In this document: piece after piece, positions 27,926 to 35,691 of the stretch
Layout: each line of letters begins with the position of its first letter
How positions within the stretch are numbered: the first letter of the stretch is position 1
Assembly: GCA_021405325.1 (NCBI GenBank)
Contig: QWII01000014.1
Coordinates: forward strand, 163,265 to 227,264
From: Caldilinea sp. CFX5
GTDB taxonomy: Bacteria; Chloroflexota; Anaerolineae; Caldilineales; Caldilineaceae
Reading direction: 5' to 3'
Length of the DNA stretch: 64,000 bases
Notes under the pieces: model-generated
What the model saw: only the letters and a program-made list of their open reading frames with translations
What the model was told of the DNA's origin: nothing
Database searches by the model: none
Translations under genes and position numbers: made by a program

Positions 27926-28078
27926 CTAAAATGAACCATTTACGGTGCCGAGTCTGGCGGCCAGCTTGGTCCCAATGCTGAACCAGAGGGTCACGGCGGC
28001 AACGACGATAGCAGCGAGGATGAGGCCTCGTTCCACCATATCCCCATCGGTTTCCAACAAAAAATCTTTGAAGCTCAC
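27926..28078 (-). CDS. Flp-like major pilin, 50 aa
   Basis: A 50-residue protein starting at GTG 28078 after GAAAGGAG. It reads MSFKDFLLETDGDMVERGLI, then a hydrophobic helix (LAAIVVAAVTLWFSIGTKL) and a short polar end. Length and layout are those of Flp-type pilins: leader, Gly, a Glu a few residues later, one long helix. The motif GDMVE is shared with the TadE-like protein and nearly with the TadG-like protein downstream, suggesting one common processing site. It is first in the pilin run and directly upstream of the TadE-like gene. Confidence 0.75.
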   Translation of the reverse strand: MSFKDFLLETDGDMVERGLILAAIVVAAVTLWFSIGTKLAARLGTVNGSF

Positions 28079-28117
28079 GGTTTTACTCCTTTCACCCGTT
28101 TCCTACGGGTCAAGCCA

Positions 28118-28156
28118 ACAAAAAAAGGGACTCCCGCCCAGTGCGGAAATCCCTTT
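28118..28156 (-). terminator. Terminator after the DUF6545 gene
   Basis: On the minus strand, AAGGGATTTCCGC pairs imperfectly with GCGGGAGTCCCTT across ~5 nt, followed by seven T. It separates the P450 cluster from the pilin cluster. Confidence 0.88.
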
Positions 28157-28188
28157 CGACAAAATCATACTATGATCCGCTCGGTTTG

Positions 28189-29382
28189 TCAAGAGGGATT
28201 AGAAATTTTGTTCCGATGTGATGGGTCGATTTTCGGGGGGTAAGCATCTGCGCTTCCGTTTGTCTTACGAATGTATCCACTAACCAACTTGAGCGCTTGG
28301 ACAACTGGCGCTAATTCTTGCTCATGGACGGTGTCGATGGCTTGCAATAACTCATACAGTTGTTGGGCTTGCCGACGCTGCTCAAAGGTCCAAGCGGACT
28401 TGTGTGTGAGGGGACGTTCATTACCTGTCAAGGCTATCTGACTAGCGAGCAACCGCTTGTAATCGAGGATAGCAATAGTTGTACGATAAATGCAGACATT
28501 AGTTTGATTGAGGCGATGCCATAAATGATCCTGTTGCGGCACAGTTGCCGGCGCAAGTAAGCGGTGAAGCACCTGCTGCAATCGAATTAGTTCGTACAAA
28601 GTAAATAGCCGTCGGGTATAAGCAACCGGGTTGTAGGTGATAGCCCAACGGTACACCCATGTCGGCATAAACACCATCACCCATAGCACCCCGGTGATAG
28701 CCATACACAGTAATGCAAGTTGGTTTAACCATTCCACTCCTGCGAAGAAGCGAACACACCAAAGATAAAGGACTTTAGCCAAAAAGAAAAGCGTTGCAGT
28801 GACGACTGCCCAACCGGTTACCCGCAGCCGTAGCCGTATGGCAGCGTTGCGCTCGGCCCGAATCGCTATCCTCCCCGCTATAACGCAGAAACCGGCCACA
28901 ACGCCACCATAGCCAAAAAACAGGGTAGAGAAGATAACTTCTGCTAAGGAGCGCGGTGTCCGGGGTATCCACTCGGGTGTATGTACAAGCACACGAACGT
29001 ACAACAGACTCATCAACACAATTACACACGCTACCCCTAGTTTTAAAATTTTGACCATAATGGCGCTGTAAGGATGCAAATTCACCCGACAAGCCATGTA
29101 ACCAACAAGGTAACAAGCCAATACGCCTAAAGCATAGCCCAGAAACCAGCTCAAATTGTTAAGACCGGTACTGGTATCAATGGCGCGACTTATTGGATCA
29201 ACCAACATCGTCAATGACAATACCACGAGAAAAGCCGTAAGTGTGACAAGATTAACAAAGCCATAGCGCCGCCTGCGAAAGATCTCCACCAATTGATAAA
29301 GGGCCAGTAGACAAAGAATGACGGCAACAAAGCCCGTTGTCCACTCTCGAAAGGTGAGCGCAGTTGTTGTTGTCATATCCAC
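28189..29382 (-). CDS. DUF6545 (MAB_1171c-like) seven-helix membrane protein
   Basis: A 397-residue protein. The first ~250 residues hold seven predicted transmembrane helices, for example TGFVAVILCLLALYQLVEIF and VFMPTWVYRW at the end. The C-terminal ~150 residues are soluble and helical (YNPVAYTRRLFTLYELIRLQ and following). This matches the layout of DUF6545/MAB_1171c family 'putative transporters', best known in Actinobacteria beside ImmA/IrrE-like peptidases and XRE regulators. Here the same neighbours are present: its start overlaps the peptidase stop by 10 nt. Transport has not been shown for the family to my knowledge; a sensor role is also possible. Confidence 0.75.
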   Translation of the reverse strand: MDMTTTTALTFREWTTGFVAVILCLLALYQLVEIFRRRRYGFVNLVTLTAFLVVLSLTMLVDPISRAIDTSTGLNNLSWFLGYALGVLACYLVGYMACRVNLHPYSAIMVKILKLGVACVIVLMSLLYVRVLVHTPEWIPRTPRSLAEVIFSTLFFGYGGVVAGFCVIAGRIAIRAERNAAIRLRLRVTGWAVVTATLFFLAKVLYLWCVRFFAGVEWLNQLALLCMAITGVLWVMVFMPTWVYRWAITYNPVAYTRRLFTLYELIRLQQVLHRLLAPATVPQQDHLWHRLNQTNVCIYRTTIAILDYKRLLASQIALTGNERPLTHKSAWTFEQRRQAQQLYELLQAIDTVHEQELAPVVQALKLVSGYIRKTNGSADAYPPKIDPSHRNKISNPS

Positions 29383-30002
29383 CCCAATGTTTGATACACC
29401 CCAAGCACCAGTGCGTTATCGCTAAAAGAGAGCGGTTGGGTGAGGGATGCGTGAAACCGCTTATGGGCAATGCGCTGCTGAATCAACGCCGAAAGCAATT
29501 CTGCCTCTTGTTCCTCTTCATTATCACGGGCAGAGCGTAATAACAGTTGTTCAATGGCTTGTATAGGACGGACATTTGTGTCAAAAGCGCCAGCTAAATA
29601 CTGGAGCATAGCTTCCCGGCTAATTCCTTCCGGCTCAAGTTCCAAGTCAATCGCCTTGTGGTTACAAAGAATATGGGCTAACTCATGCAATTGAATATGT
29701 ACCTGATGAACAGCCGGTGTGCGGGTTTCGTAAAAAACAAAATCAACGTGTTGAGTTGCGACCCATACTCCTGAAATGCTGGCCGGTAGCTGCCAACCAA
29801 TCCGCTTCATTTCCCGTTGCCGTTTAGTTGCTACCCACTGGGCAAAACTGGACAAGGAGAAATGGTGAAAGTCGTATTCCTGCTCAACCTGTAGCAGCAA
29901 GGTTTGTAAGCGTTCTTGGCTTACAGAACGCAAGGTTTGCTGACACAAAGCAGAAGCCTTGACGCTTTCTGACCGTTTGAGAACGTGTGCAAGGTGCATA
30001 AG
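29373..30002 (-). CDS. ImmA/IrrE-like zinc metallopeptidase
   Basis: A 209-residue protein with the HExxH motif in QIHELAHILCNHK, typical of ImmA/IrrE peptidases that cleave XRE-type repressors. An Arg/Lys-rich helical region (SQERLQTLLLQVEQEYDFHH) precedes it, and a Glu-rich helix (RSARDNEEEQEAELLSALI) follows that could supply the third zinc ligand. ATG 30002 has GAGGG upstream and is preferred to GTG 30047, which has none. The gene is between P450 and DUF6545 genes on one transcript. The cluster's own XRE regulator is a candidate substrate; this is inference. Confidence 0.8.
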   Translation of the reverse strand, partial: LMHLAHVLKRSESVKASALCQQTLRSVSQERLQTLLLQVEQEYDFHHFSLSSFAQWVATKRQREMKRIGWQLPASISGVWVATQHVDFVFYETRTPAVHQVHIQLHELAHILCNHKAIDLELEPEGISREAMLQYLAGAFDTNVRPIQAIEQLLLRSARDNEEEQEAELLSALIQQRIAHKRFHASLTQPLSFSDNALVLGVYQTLGWI

Positions 30003-30054
30003 TCTACCCTCTTTCTCGTCCAACACAGGGATGTACAGGCGCCACACTTGTTTT

Positions 30055-31446
30055 TTACGTGCGCCTGGTCAGATTAATGTAGATCGGTTGATTCGGGGTT
30101 AGTGTCGTCGATGCTTCCGCTTTCACGACTTCGTGTGAGGCCAAGCGTACGGCAAACTGTTGGACAATCATGGCCAGCACGAGTTGCAGTTCAAGCATGG
30201 CAAAGCGCTTGCCAATGCATTGACGTGGCCCTGCCCCAAAGGGAATATAGGCGTGTTCGGGACGTTGCGCTACTGATTCCTCAGTAAAGCGTTCGGGATC
30301 GAAGCGTTCCGGCTCCGGCCAGAATTCAGGCAGGCGATGGGCGACATAGGGGCTAATCAAAATCCGCGCCCCTTTCGGCATCCGATAGCCATCTACCAGA
30401 TCATCGGCTTCTGCCCGTCGACTAAATGCCCAAATCGGCGGATATAGGCGGAGAGTCTCTTCAACGACCATACGTAAATATGGCAGTTCATTCAATCCTT
30501 GGAAATGCAAGGTGTTCGCATTCCCCAATGCATCTATCGTATCAGCGAGACGGCTCTGCACTTCGGTGTGTTTTGCCAGAAGGTACAATGCCCAGGTTAG
30601 CGCGCGTGCCGTGGTTTCGTGGCCTGCCAATAATAAGGTGAGAATCTCCGTTTGCAACGCTTGCCGGTTTAAGCGCTGTCCCGTTTCGGGGTCGCTTGTC
30701 TGGATCAGTTGGGCCAGCACGTTGCCAGAAGATGTTTCGACCTGCGCCAAGGAATGGATGGCTTGCTCAACTACCCCGTTGAGCGTCGCTTGCGCCCGGC
30801 TTAGTGCAGGGTTATTTGGGGTGGGGAAACCAAAGAGACCCCAAAGCGGAGCTGTCTTCGACCGAAAGCGTTTTGTAAAAGCTTGCGATAAAGTGAGTAC
30901 AGCTTCGCTCACGGAAGCTGTTTCTTGGTCAACAATATCCAAATTGAAAAACGTCTTACAGGCGATGTTTAAAGTCAGATGGGTCATTTCTACGCTCACA
31001 TCCACGGGCTTCCCTTGTTCTGCTAGTTGTTGCCACTGTGCAAGCATCATACTTGTTACGGCAGTGATTTGTGCATCATAGTGAGCAATGTGGTTGCGGG
31101 CAAAAATCGGTTGTAATAATCGGCGGCGTTGATGCCACTCCTGGCCATCACTGGTGAGGAGACCATTGCCGGTAACCGAGCGCGCCATGCGGTAGGTAAA
31201 GGTGTTCTTGCTGTAGTTGGCTGGGTTATCGCGCAGTAGATGGCGAATGGCCGTGGGTCCCGCCACTAAGTAAACAGGCCAGAATCCGGCCCGAAATCGT
31301 GCGATTCCTCCATGTGTCAGCGCAAGCGCATGCAAAAAATGTAAAGGATCGACATGCATCGCGTTCATATAGCCGAGGGGGTGATACGTCGTGGGACCAG
31401 GGGGGAGGGGAGAGTTAGCAACGTTTGCTCGAGGTTGTTGAATCAT
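30055..31446 (-). CDS. Cytochrome P450
   Basis: A 463-residue P450, full length and with all hallmarks: I-helix AGHETT (residues 274-279), ExxR at 330-333 in EETLRLYPP, and the haem loop FGAGPRQCIG with Cys 410. The N-terminus has no membrane anchor, so the enzyme is soluble and needs an external ferredoxin or flavodoxin partner, which is not in the cluster. The substrate is unknown. Its company (regulator, peptidase, seven-helix protein) is not a biosynthetic cluster; the P450 may make or destroy a signal sensed by the other proteins. Confidence 0.95.
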   Translation of the reverse strand: MIQQPRANVANSPLPPGPTTYHPLGYMNAMHVDPLHFLHALALTHGGIARFRAGFWPVYLVAGPTAIRHLLRDNPANYSKNTFTYRMARSVTGNGLLTSDGQEWHQRRRLLQPIFARNHIAHYDAQITAVTSMMLAQWQQLAEQGKPVDVSVEMTHLTLNIACKTFFNLDIVDQETASVSEAVLTLSQAFTKRFRSKTAPLWGLFGFPTPNNPALSRAQATLNGVVEQAIHSLAQVETSSGNVLAQLIQTSDPETGQRLNRQALQTEILTLLLAGHETTARALTWALYLLAKHTEVQSRLADTIDALGNANTLHFQGLNELPYLRMVVEETLRLYPPIWAFSRRAEADDLVDGYRMPKGARILISPYVAHRLPEFWPEPERFDPERFTEESVAQRPEHAYIPFGAGPRQCIGKRFAMLELQLVLAMIVQQFAVRLASHEVVKAEASTTLTPNQPIYINLTRRT

Positions 31447-31594
31447 AAGACGCCTACCATCTTGCTAAAACAACACAACCAGGTATAACACAGATGCGTG
31501 TGCATCAGGTGAGGTGATCAGCGTGCCGGTAGCGACGATGTGAGGAGCGATGGAAGAGGCACAAAGAAGTAGTATCAGGGTTCCCTATAGGAAT

Positions 31595-32077
31595 CTATGC
31601 TAGTTCACTACTAGAATTGGTTCGGATACCTTTCTGCTTTAGCACATAATCCAGAATATCCGCAATGGCGTTGATCCCTTCATCATCCAATTGTGCCGCG
31701 CGTAAGGCAATATGTTGCAGTTTTTGGTTACGCTCTTCATTGGCCTCATAAAACTGCTGCAATCGCAGCTCTTGCAACACCTGCTGCTTGTTTGAACTGG
31801 TCAAATACTCCTCGACTTGCGTCGGCGTCATTTCGGTCGAGAAAAACTCCAAATCAATCATAAAGGCTTCCGAAAGTGCCAAAATGGTCTTAAAGTAGGG
31901 ATCGGTATTTTCACCACTACGGATCCGCGAAAGCGTGCTGCTTTTGATCCCAGACTTGCGCTCCAAATCCTCATAGGTGTAACGCCGCCCATCCGGTTGG
32001 CGGACTAAACGCAGCAACAGGTCCACCTTCTGGGCCAAGGTTGTATATTCGACAGCGGGGTGAAGATTTTGAGTCAT
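31595..32077 (-). CDS. XRE-family (EspR-like) transcriptional regulator
   Basis: A 160-residue regulator. The N-terminal helix-turn-helix has the extended form RRYTYEDLERKSGIKSSTLS followed by RIRSGENTDP. The C-terminus is helical (QVLQELRLQQFYEANEERNQ) and may dimerise. ATG 32077 is chosen because the longer in-frame ORF runs back through the divergent promoter. Genes of this type accompany DUF6545 and ImmA/IrrE proteins. It probably controls its own cluster and the divergent plus-strand genes by binding the TTGTNNACAA sites at 32123-32146. Confidence 0.85.
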   Translation of the reverse strand: MTQNLHPAVEYTTLAQKVDLLLRLVRQPDGRRYTYEDLERKSGIKSSTLSRIRSGENTDPYFKTILALSEAFMIDLEFFSTEMTPTQVEEYLTSSNKQQVLQELRLQQFYEANEERNQKLQHIALRAAQLDDEGINAIADILDYVLKQKGIRTNSSSELA

Positions 32078-32101
32078 CGCACTTTGCCCATAAAAATAGT
32101 C

Positions 32102-32146
32102 TGTCGTACAAAAAAGAACTGTTTGTAGACAATTGATTGTAGACAA
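32102..32146. promoter_or_regulatory. Operator array with TTGTNNACAA palindromes
   Basis: Two identical 10-mers, TTGTAGACAA, start at 32123 and 32137 (14-bp spacing). Each is a TTGT-NN-ACAA palindrome. A weaker relative, CTGTCGTACAA, lies at 32101-32111. They lie between the divergent regulator and the plus-strand promoter, immediately upstream of its -35 box, as expected for binding sites of the adjacent XRE regulator. Confidence 0.65.
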
Positions 32147-32154
32147 AACGTAGA

Positions 32155-32182
32155 TTGACATAGCATTTATTTGTATTATAAT
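32155..32182 (+). promoter_or_regulatory. Sigma-70 promoter, TTGACA-16-TATAAT
   Basis: Perfect -35 (TTGACA, 32155-32160) and -10 (TATAAT, 32177-32182) with a 16-bp spacer, in an AT-rich stretch 85 nt before the gene at 32267. Consensus boxes of this quality usually need a repressor, which fits the operator array just upstream. Confidence 0.8.
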
Positions 32183-32266
32183 ATTGTTCGTAATCAATGT
32201 CAAGCTTGATTTTGGTGAATTTTTTGTAAGGTGTGAACGAAGGTGTTCTAAACCGTGGAGGCCGTC

Positions 32267-32668
32267 ATGCCGGTTGCCCGCCCTTTGCCGAAGAAATTTT
32301 TGGCAAACCTTGAACAGACCCAAGAAGAGTTACGCATCATCGCCCAGAAATCGAAAGTAGCCCTGGCCGAGGTCGAAGCCAAGCGAACGCCCTTTGCGCA
32401 GACCCGAGCTATTCTCCAAGAAATTGAAGCGACGGCTTATCGGCTGGCCTATGAACTCGCTAGCCTGCGCTTTGCCCAGGATTGCAACGGTTGTCCGCTG
32501 GCGCCGCCGGCAACCGATGCCCAAGTCTATCTCATGGTGTTGGCGGAACAGTTAGAACAGCAAGCCGAATTCGCCCGCAACCGAGCACAATTTCGCATGG
32601 AAGCCACGTCACAAGGCAATCCGTACGTGACTGAAAGGGGGATTCATCATTGCCAAGAGGAAAAATGA
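32267..32668 (+). CDS. Helical protein of unknown function divergent from the XRE regulator
   Basis: A 133-residue protein, mostly helical (NLEQTQEELRIIAQKSKVAL and EIEATAYRLAYELASLRF), with a central Cys pair in DCNGCPLAPP. ATG 32267 follows GGAGG at 6 nt, so this start is preferred to the one at 32255. No family recognised. It is driven by the consensus promoter at 32155-32182 and likely regulated with the P450 cluster. A weak chance exists that it is the antirepressor or target of the system. Confidence 0.7.
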   Translation: MPVARPLPKKFLANLEQTQEELRIIAQKSKVALAEVEAKRTPFAQTRAILQEIEATAYRLAYELASLRFAQDCNGCPLAPPATDAQVYLMVLAEQLEQQAEFARNRAQFRMEATSQGNPYVTERGIHHCQEEK

Positions 32669-32812
32669 GCTAGTAACTTGCCACTTCGCTTCATTTACTC
32701 ATAAAAGTTGTGTGAAGTAACGATTGCCAACGAACATATTTTCTGGTAAGATGCGCGAGGATCCGGAACTGATTACCAGAAAGAACAACTGTTTACCGCG
32801 TAGGGAGGGGGC

Positions 32813-33064
32813 ATGGTTCGTTGGCGAATGGCGCAACTGAGACACCGATACGAAGAAACAACCGGACGCGCCTTGACAGCAAGTGACCTGTTACGTGAAG
32901 CCGGCTTATCAACATCCACGGCCTATCTGGTCATGGCCGATGAGCCAAAGCGGATTGGTTTGAAAAGTATTGATGCGCTGTTAACGTTCTTTAGCCGGCA
33001 CTTGGGCCACCTGGAGACCAGTGATCTGATCGAGTTTGAATTTGAAGATTCTGCCAAATCGTAG
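32813..33064 (+). CDS. Small Cro/CI-like helix-turn-helix protein
   Basis: An 83-residue DNA-binding protein. The HTH is TASDLLREAGLSTSTAYLVM followed by a C-terminal segment, IGLKSIDALLTFF, like Cro/C1-type proteins that end soon after the fifth helix. GGGAGGGGG lies directly before the ATG. It sits 144 nt after the previous plus-strand gene, and an inverted repeat follows its stop. It could be a second regulator of the accessory region. Confidence 0.8.
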   Translation: MVRWRMAQLRHRYEETTGRALTASDLLREAGLSTSTAYLVMADEPKRIGLKSIDALLTFFSRHLGHLETSDLIEFEFEDSAKS

Positions 33065-33079
33065 TATTCTTCCAAAAAA

Positions 33080-33115
33080 GAAACCGTTCTCACTCGACAA
33101 AGTGAAAACGGTTTC
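33080..33115. terminator. Hairpin after the Cro-like gene
   Basis: GAAACCGTT-CTCACT pairs with AGTGA-AAACGGTTTC across a 6-nt loop, with one mismatch. The A-run (33074-33079) precedes it, so the T-run is on the minus strand; on the plus strand it lacks one. Confidence 0.55.
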
Positions 33116-33335
33116 CGTAACCAAAGCACCTTAACAAACATTGACCGGTGTTCACAGCACCATATGATCAATCATGATAAGGTTATGTGGAACCAGACAA
33201 TGGCGTCTGGGTTTCCGCGTTTTACTGTACAGCTTACTGTTTTTAGCAAAGCAACTTCTTCTCCGCTACCTAGCAAAAAGTCGAACCACTCGAGACGACT
33301 TTTTTGCAGCTTCACCAGAGAAAATGTACGTTCAA

Positions 33336-33407
33336 TGAGCCCCCTGGGATTCGAACCCAGAACCCACGGCTTAAAAGGCCGTTGCTCTACCGTTGAGCTA
33401 GGGACCC
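33336..33407 (-). tRNA. tRNA-Lys (UUU)
   Basis: Complete 72-nt cloverleaf on the minus strand. The anticodon stem is ACGGC/GCCGT with loop CTTTTAA, giving anticodon UUU. The T arm is CTGGG-TTCGAAT-CCCAG. The acceptor GGGTCCC pairs with GGGGCTC using two G-U pairs. No CCA is encoded. Confidence 0.95.
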
Positions 33408-33439
33408 ATGGTGAGTGGGGAGTATATAGTTTGATTAGG

Positions 33440-33513
33440 TGGTGATGGGTGGAATCGAACCGCCGACCTAAGGATTATGAAGCCTTCGCTCTAACCGTCT
33501 GAGCTACATCACC
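33440..33513 (-). tRNA. tRNA-Met (CAU), elongator type, with two stem mismatches
   Basis: 74-nt cloverleaf with a perfect acceptor stem (GGTGATG/CATCACC) and anticodon loop TTCATAA. The anticodon stem AAGGC/TCCTT has a C-T mismatch next to the loop, and the T stem GGCGG/CCACC has a C-A mismatch. It could be a tRNA-Ile2 precursor (lysidine-modified CAU) instead of elongator Met, or a decaying copy. Confidence 0.85.
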
Positions 33514-33583
33514 ATTTGTTTGCTGAACCATTACCCAAGCTGGGTTTGGATCAAAACCGCCGACCTTGCGATCGGCGGTCAAG

Positions 33584-33655
<72 letters not shown>

Positions 33656-33810
33656 TCAACAGAACAACAGTATAACATGGTTCTTCAGCGCCGTCAAATA
33701 AGCTTGACTCCAATTGGCAATGAAGACATGAAGACAAGAAGCTCATTCTATTTCGTATCTCGTGTCTCCCCTTCTCCCTCTCTTCCTGTCTCCTTGTCTT
33801 CCTGCTTTCT

Positions 33811-34356
33811 CTAGATCCACCCTTGATCGCGCAAGAATGCTGTCAGGCCGGGGATGGCAAAGCGCTTGCCCTGGTAGGATTGGTAGCCGTAGTAGAGCAG
33901 GGCGATGACAGCCATGAAGTAAGCGATCGGCGACAGGCAGAGTATCAGAAAACCTACCAACAGCCCGACCACTGGAATCACTTGCAGGATGGCAGTGCCG
34001 ATGCCGACGGCGACGCTGACGGCGATAAAGAGACAGGTCAACGCCAGACTCTGCACGGCATGATAGCGCTGGAAGGGACGCAGTTTGCTGCTCTCACTCA
34101 GCAGGACAATCACCGGCATCACCAGCGGAATGACAATTTGCGTGACATAAGAGAGCAGGGCAATCAGCCGATCATCGGCGTTGGCATCAGGGTCAGTGAT
34201 CGCATTGTTCAAAAACTCGCCCCGACGCAAGGAATCGGCAGCTTCGGTCGCTGTGGCGCGTGCCGACTCGGCCATCTGCTCAATCGGCGTGCGTTCACCG
34301 CTAATGCCGGCCGGATTTGGTTCTGATTGGTTGAATTGATCGTTGCGTTGTTCCAT
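33811..34356 (-). CDS. DUF4870-like membrane protein
   Basis: A 181-residue membrane protein. After a polar, Glu/Ala-rich N-terminus (about 60 residues) there are four hydrophobic segments: IALLSYVTQIVIPLVMPVIV, a helix after RPFQRYHAVQSLALTC, GTAILQVIPVVGLLVGFLIL and FMAVIALLYYGYQSY. The motif FQRYHAVQ with a short C-terminal tail is typical of DUF4870/Tic20-like small membrane proteins. Function is unknown. It is followed downstream by the tRNA cluster on the same strand. The stretch between (33656-33810) is pyrimidine-rich with no gene. Confidence 0.8.
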   Translation of the reverse strand: MEQRNDQFNQSEPNPAGISGERTPIEQMAESARATATEAADSLRRGEFLNNAITDPDANADDRLIALLSYVTQIVIPLVMPVIVLLSESSKLRPFQRYHAVQSLALTCLFIAVSVAVGIGTAILQVIPVVGLLVGFLILCLSPIAYFMAVIALLYYGYQSYQGKRFAIPGLTAFLRDQGWI

Positions 34357-34668
34357 AGCTCTTCACTCATCTATTTCTATAGTCGCGTCGTCGATTGGTC
34401 GGTTTGTCGCGTGGTCATTAGAGGGGCGACAGCGCCGTCTTCAAGTTCACGAGTTTCATGACCGATAGGCGACTACGGACACTGCGCCTAGGCGACCTCA
34501 CGACTAAGCGACAATCGACTCCACGACTTCCCAAATTTTTACGCTCAGTACACCATACTCTACGCAATGCCTACGGAAAAGTTGCAGATTGGCAGGATAT
34601 TTGCCCAAGCGGCTCATTTCTGCTATAAGTAAGGTCACGTCCAAATGATGAGCGGAGAAGGAAGGCTT
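34357..34668. other. Divergent intergenic region with degenerate CGACT/GCGAC repeats
   Basis: About 310 bases between divergent genes. Short repeats around GTCGCG, GGCGACT, GCGAC and ACGACT recur between 34380 and 34530, in both orientations, so it can fold into several hairpins. It must hold promoters for both flanking genes. No gene is supported. Confidence 0.5.
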
Positions 34669-35619
34669 ATGGCGAGAAATGTGATGGTGGGTGCGGCACA
34701 ATTTGGCCCGGTTCACCGCACAGAAAGTCGAGCACAGGTAGTGCAGCGCTTGATCGCGTTATTGCGCAAAGGTCATGCCCGCGGCTGTGAGCTGGTGGTC
34801 TTTACTGAATGCGCGTTGACTGCTTTCTTTCCGCACTGGTATATGACCGATGAAGCCGAGATCGACAGCTACTTTGAAACGGCCATGCCCAGCCCTGTAA
34901 CCCAACCACTCTTTGACGAAGCCGTGCGTTTGGGCGTCGGTTTTCACTTGGGCTATGCCGAGTTGGCTTGGGAGCAGGGACAGAAGCGCCATTATAACAC
35001 GGCGATTTTGGTTGATAAACAGGGCAAGCTGGTGGGGAAGTATCGCAAGATCCACCTGCCCGGTTGGGCCGAGCCGCAGCCCGGTCAACCTTTTCAGAAT
35101 CTGGAAAAGTATTATTTTGATGTAGGCAATCTGGGCTTCAAGGTCTGGCGCGCCTTTGGCGGCATTGTCGGCCTGTGCATCTGCAACGACCGCCGCTGGC
35201 CGGAGACCTATCGCATCCTTAGCTTGCAAGGGGCCGAGTTGATTGTGTTGGGCTACAATACCCCCGCCCACTACCCGCTGATTCCCAGCGTTGAACATCT
35301 GGCGAATTTTCATAATCTGCTGGCTATGCAAGCCGGTGCGTACCAGAATGCCGCCTGGGTGGTCGGCGTAGCCAAGGCTGGTGAAGAGGAAGGGGTCAAG
35401 CAGATCGGCCAGACGAGCATCATCGCACCATCCGGCGAAATTGTGGCAATGGCGACGACGCTGGAAGATGAGTTGGTGACAGCCACCTGTGACCTAGATT
35501 TAAGTACGCTCTATCGCCAGCACATGTTTAACTTTGCCGCCCACCGCCGGATTGAACATTATGGGCTGATCACCCAGCAAAATGGGATCGTGCTGCCGCC
35601 GGAAATTGATACACAATAG
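34669..35619 (+). CDS. N-carbamoyl-D-amino-acid amidohydrolase
   Basis: A 316-residue nitrilase-superfamily enzyme that hydrolyses N-carbamoyl-D-amino acids to D-amino acids, CO2 and ammonia. With ATG 34669 as residue 1 (GGAGAAGGAAGG upstream) the catalytic triad falls at Glu47 (FTECALT), Lys127 (KYRKIHLPGWAEP) and Cys172 (LCICNDRRWPETYR), the same numbers as in characterised D-carbamoylases. RRWPETYRILSLQGAELIVL is typical of the subfamily. Length fits. It belongs to hydantoin/pyrimidine catabolism. No hydantoinase is adjacent, but a class III aminotransferase follows ~600 nt downstream. Confidence 0.93.
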   Translation: MARNVMVGAAQFGPVHRTESRAQVVQRLIALLRKGHARGCELVVFTECALTAFFPHWYMTDEAEIDSYFETAMPSPVTQPLFDEAVRLGVGFHLGYAELAWEQGQKRHYNTAILVDKQGKLVGKYRKIHLPGWAEPQPGQPFQNLEKYYFDVGNLGFKVWRAFGGIVGLCICNDRRWPETYRILSLQGAELIVLGYNTPAHYPLIPSVEHLANFHNLLAMQAGAYQNAAWVVGVAKAGEEEGVKQIGQTSIIAPSGEIVAMATTLEDELVTATCDLDLSTLYRQHMFNFAAHRRIEHYGLITQQNGIVLPPEIDTQ

Positions 35620-35691
35620 GATTTACCACGAAGAGGCGAAGAGCACGAAGTTAAATCGGCTCTTGTATACCAGAGTGCCAGGGAAAGTGTA

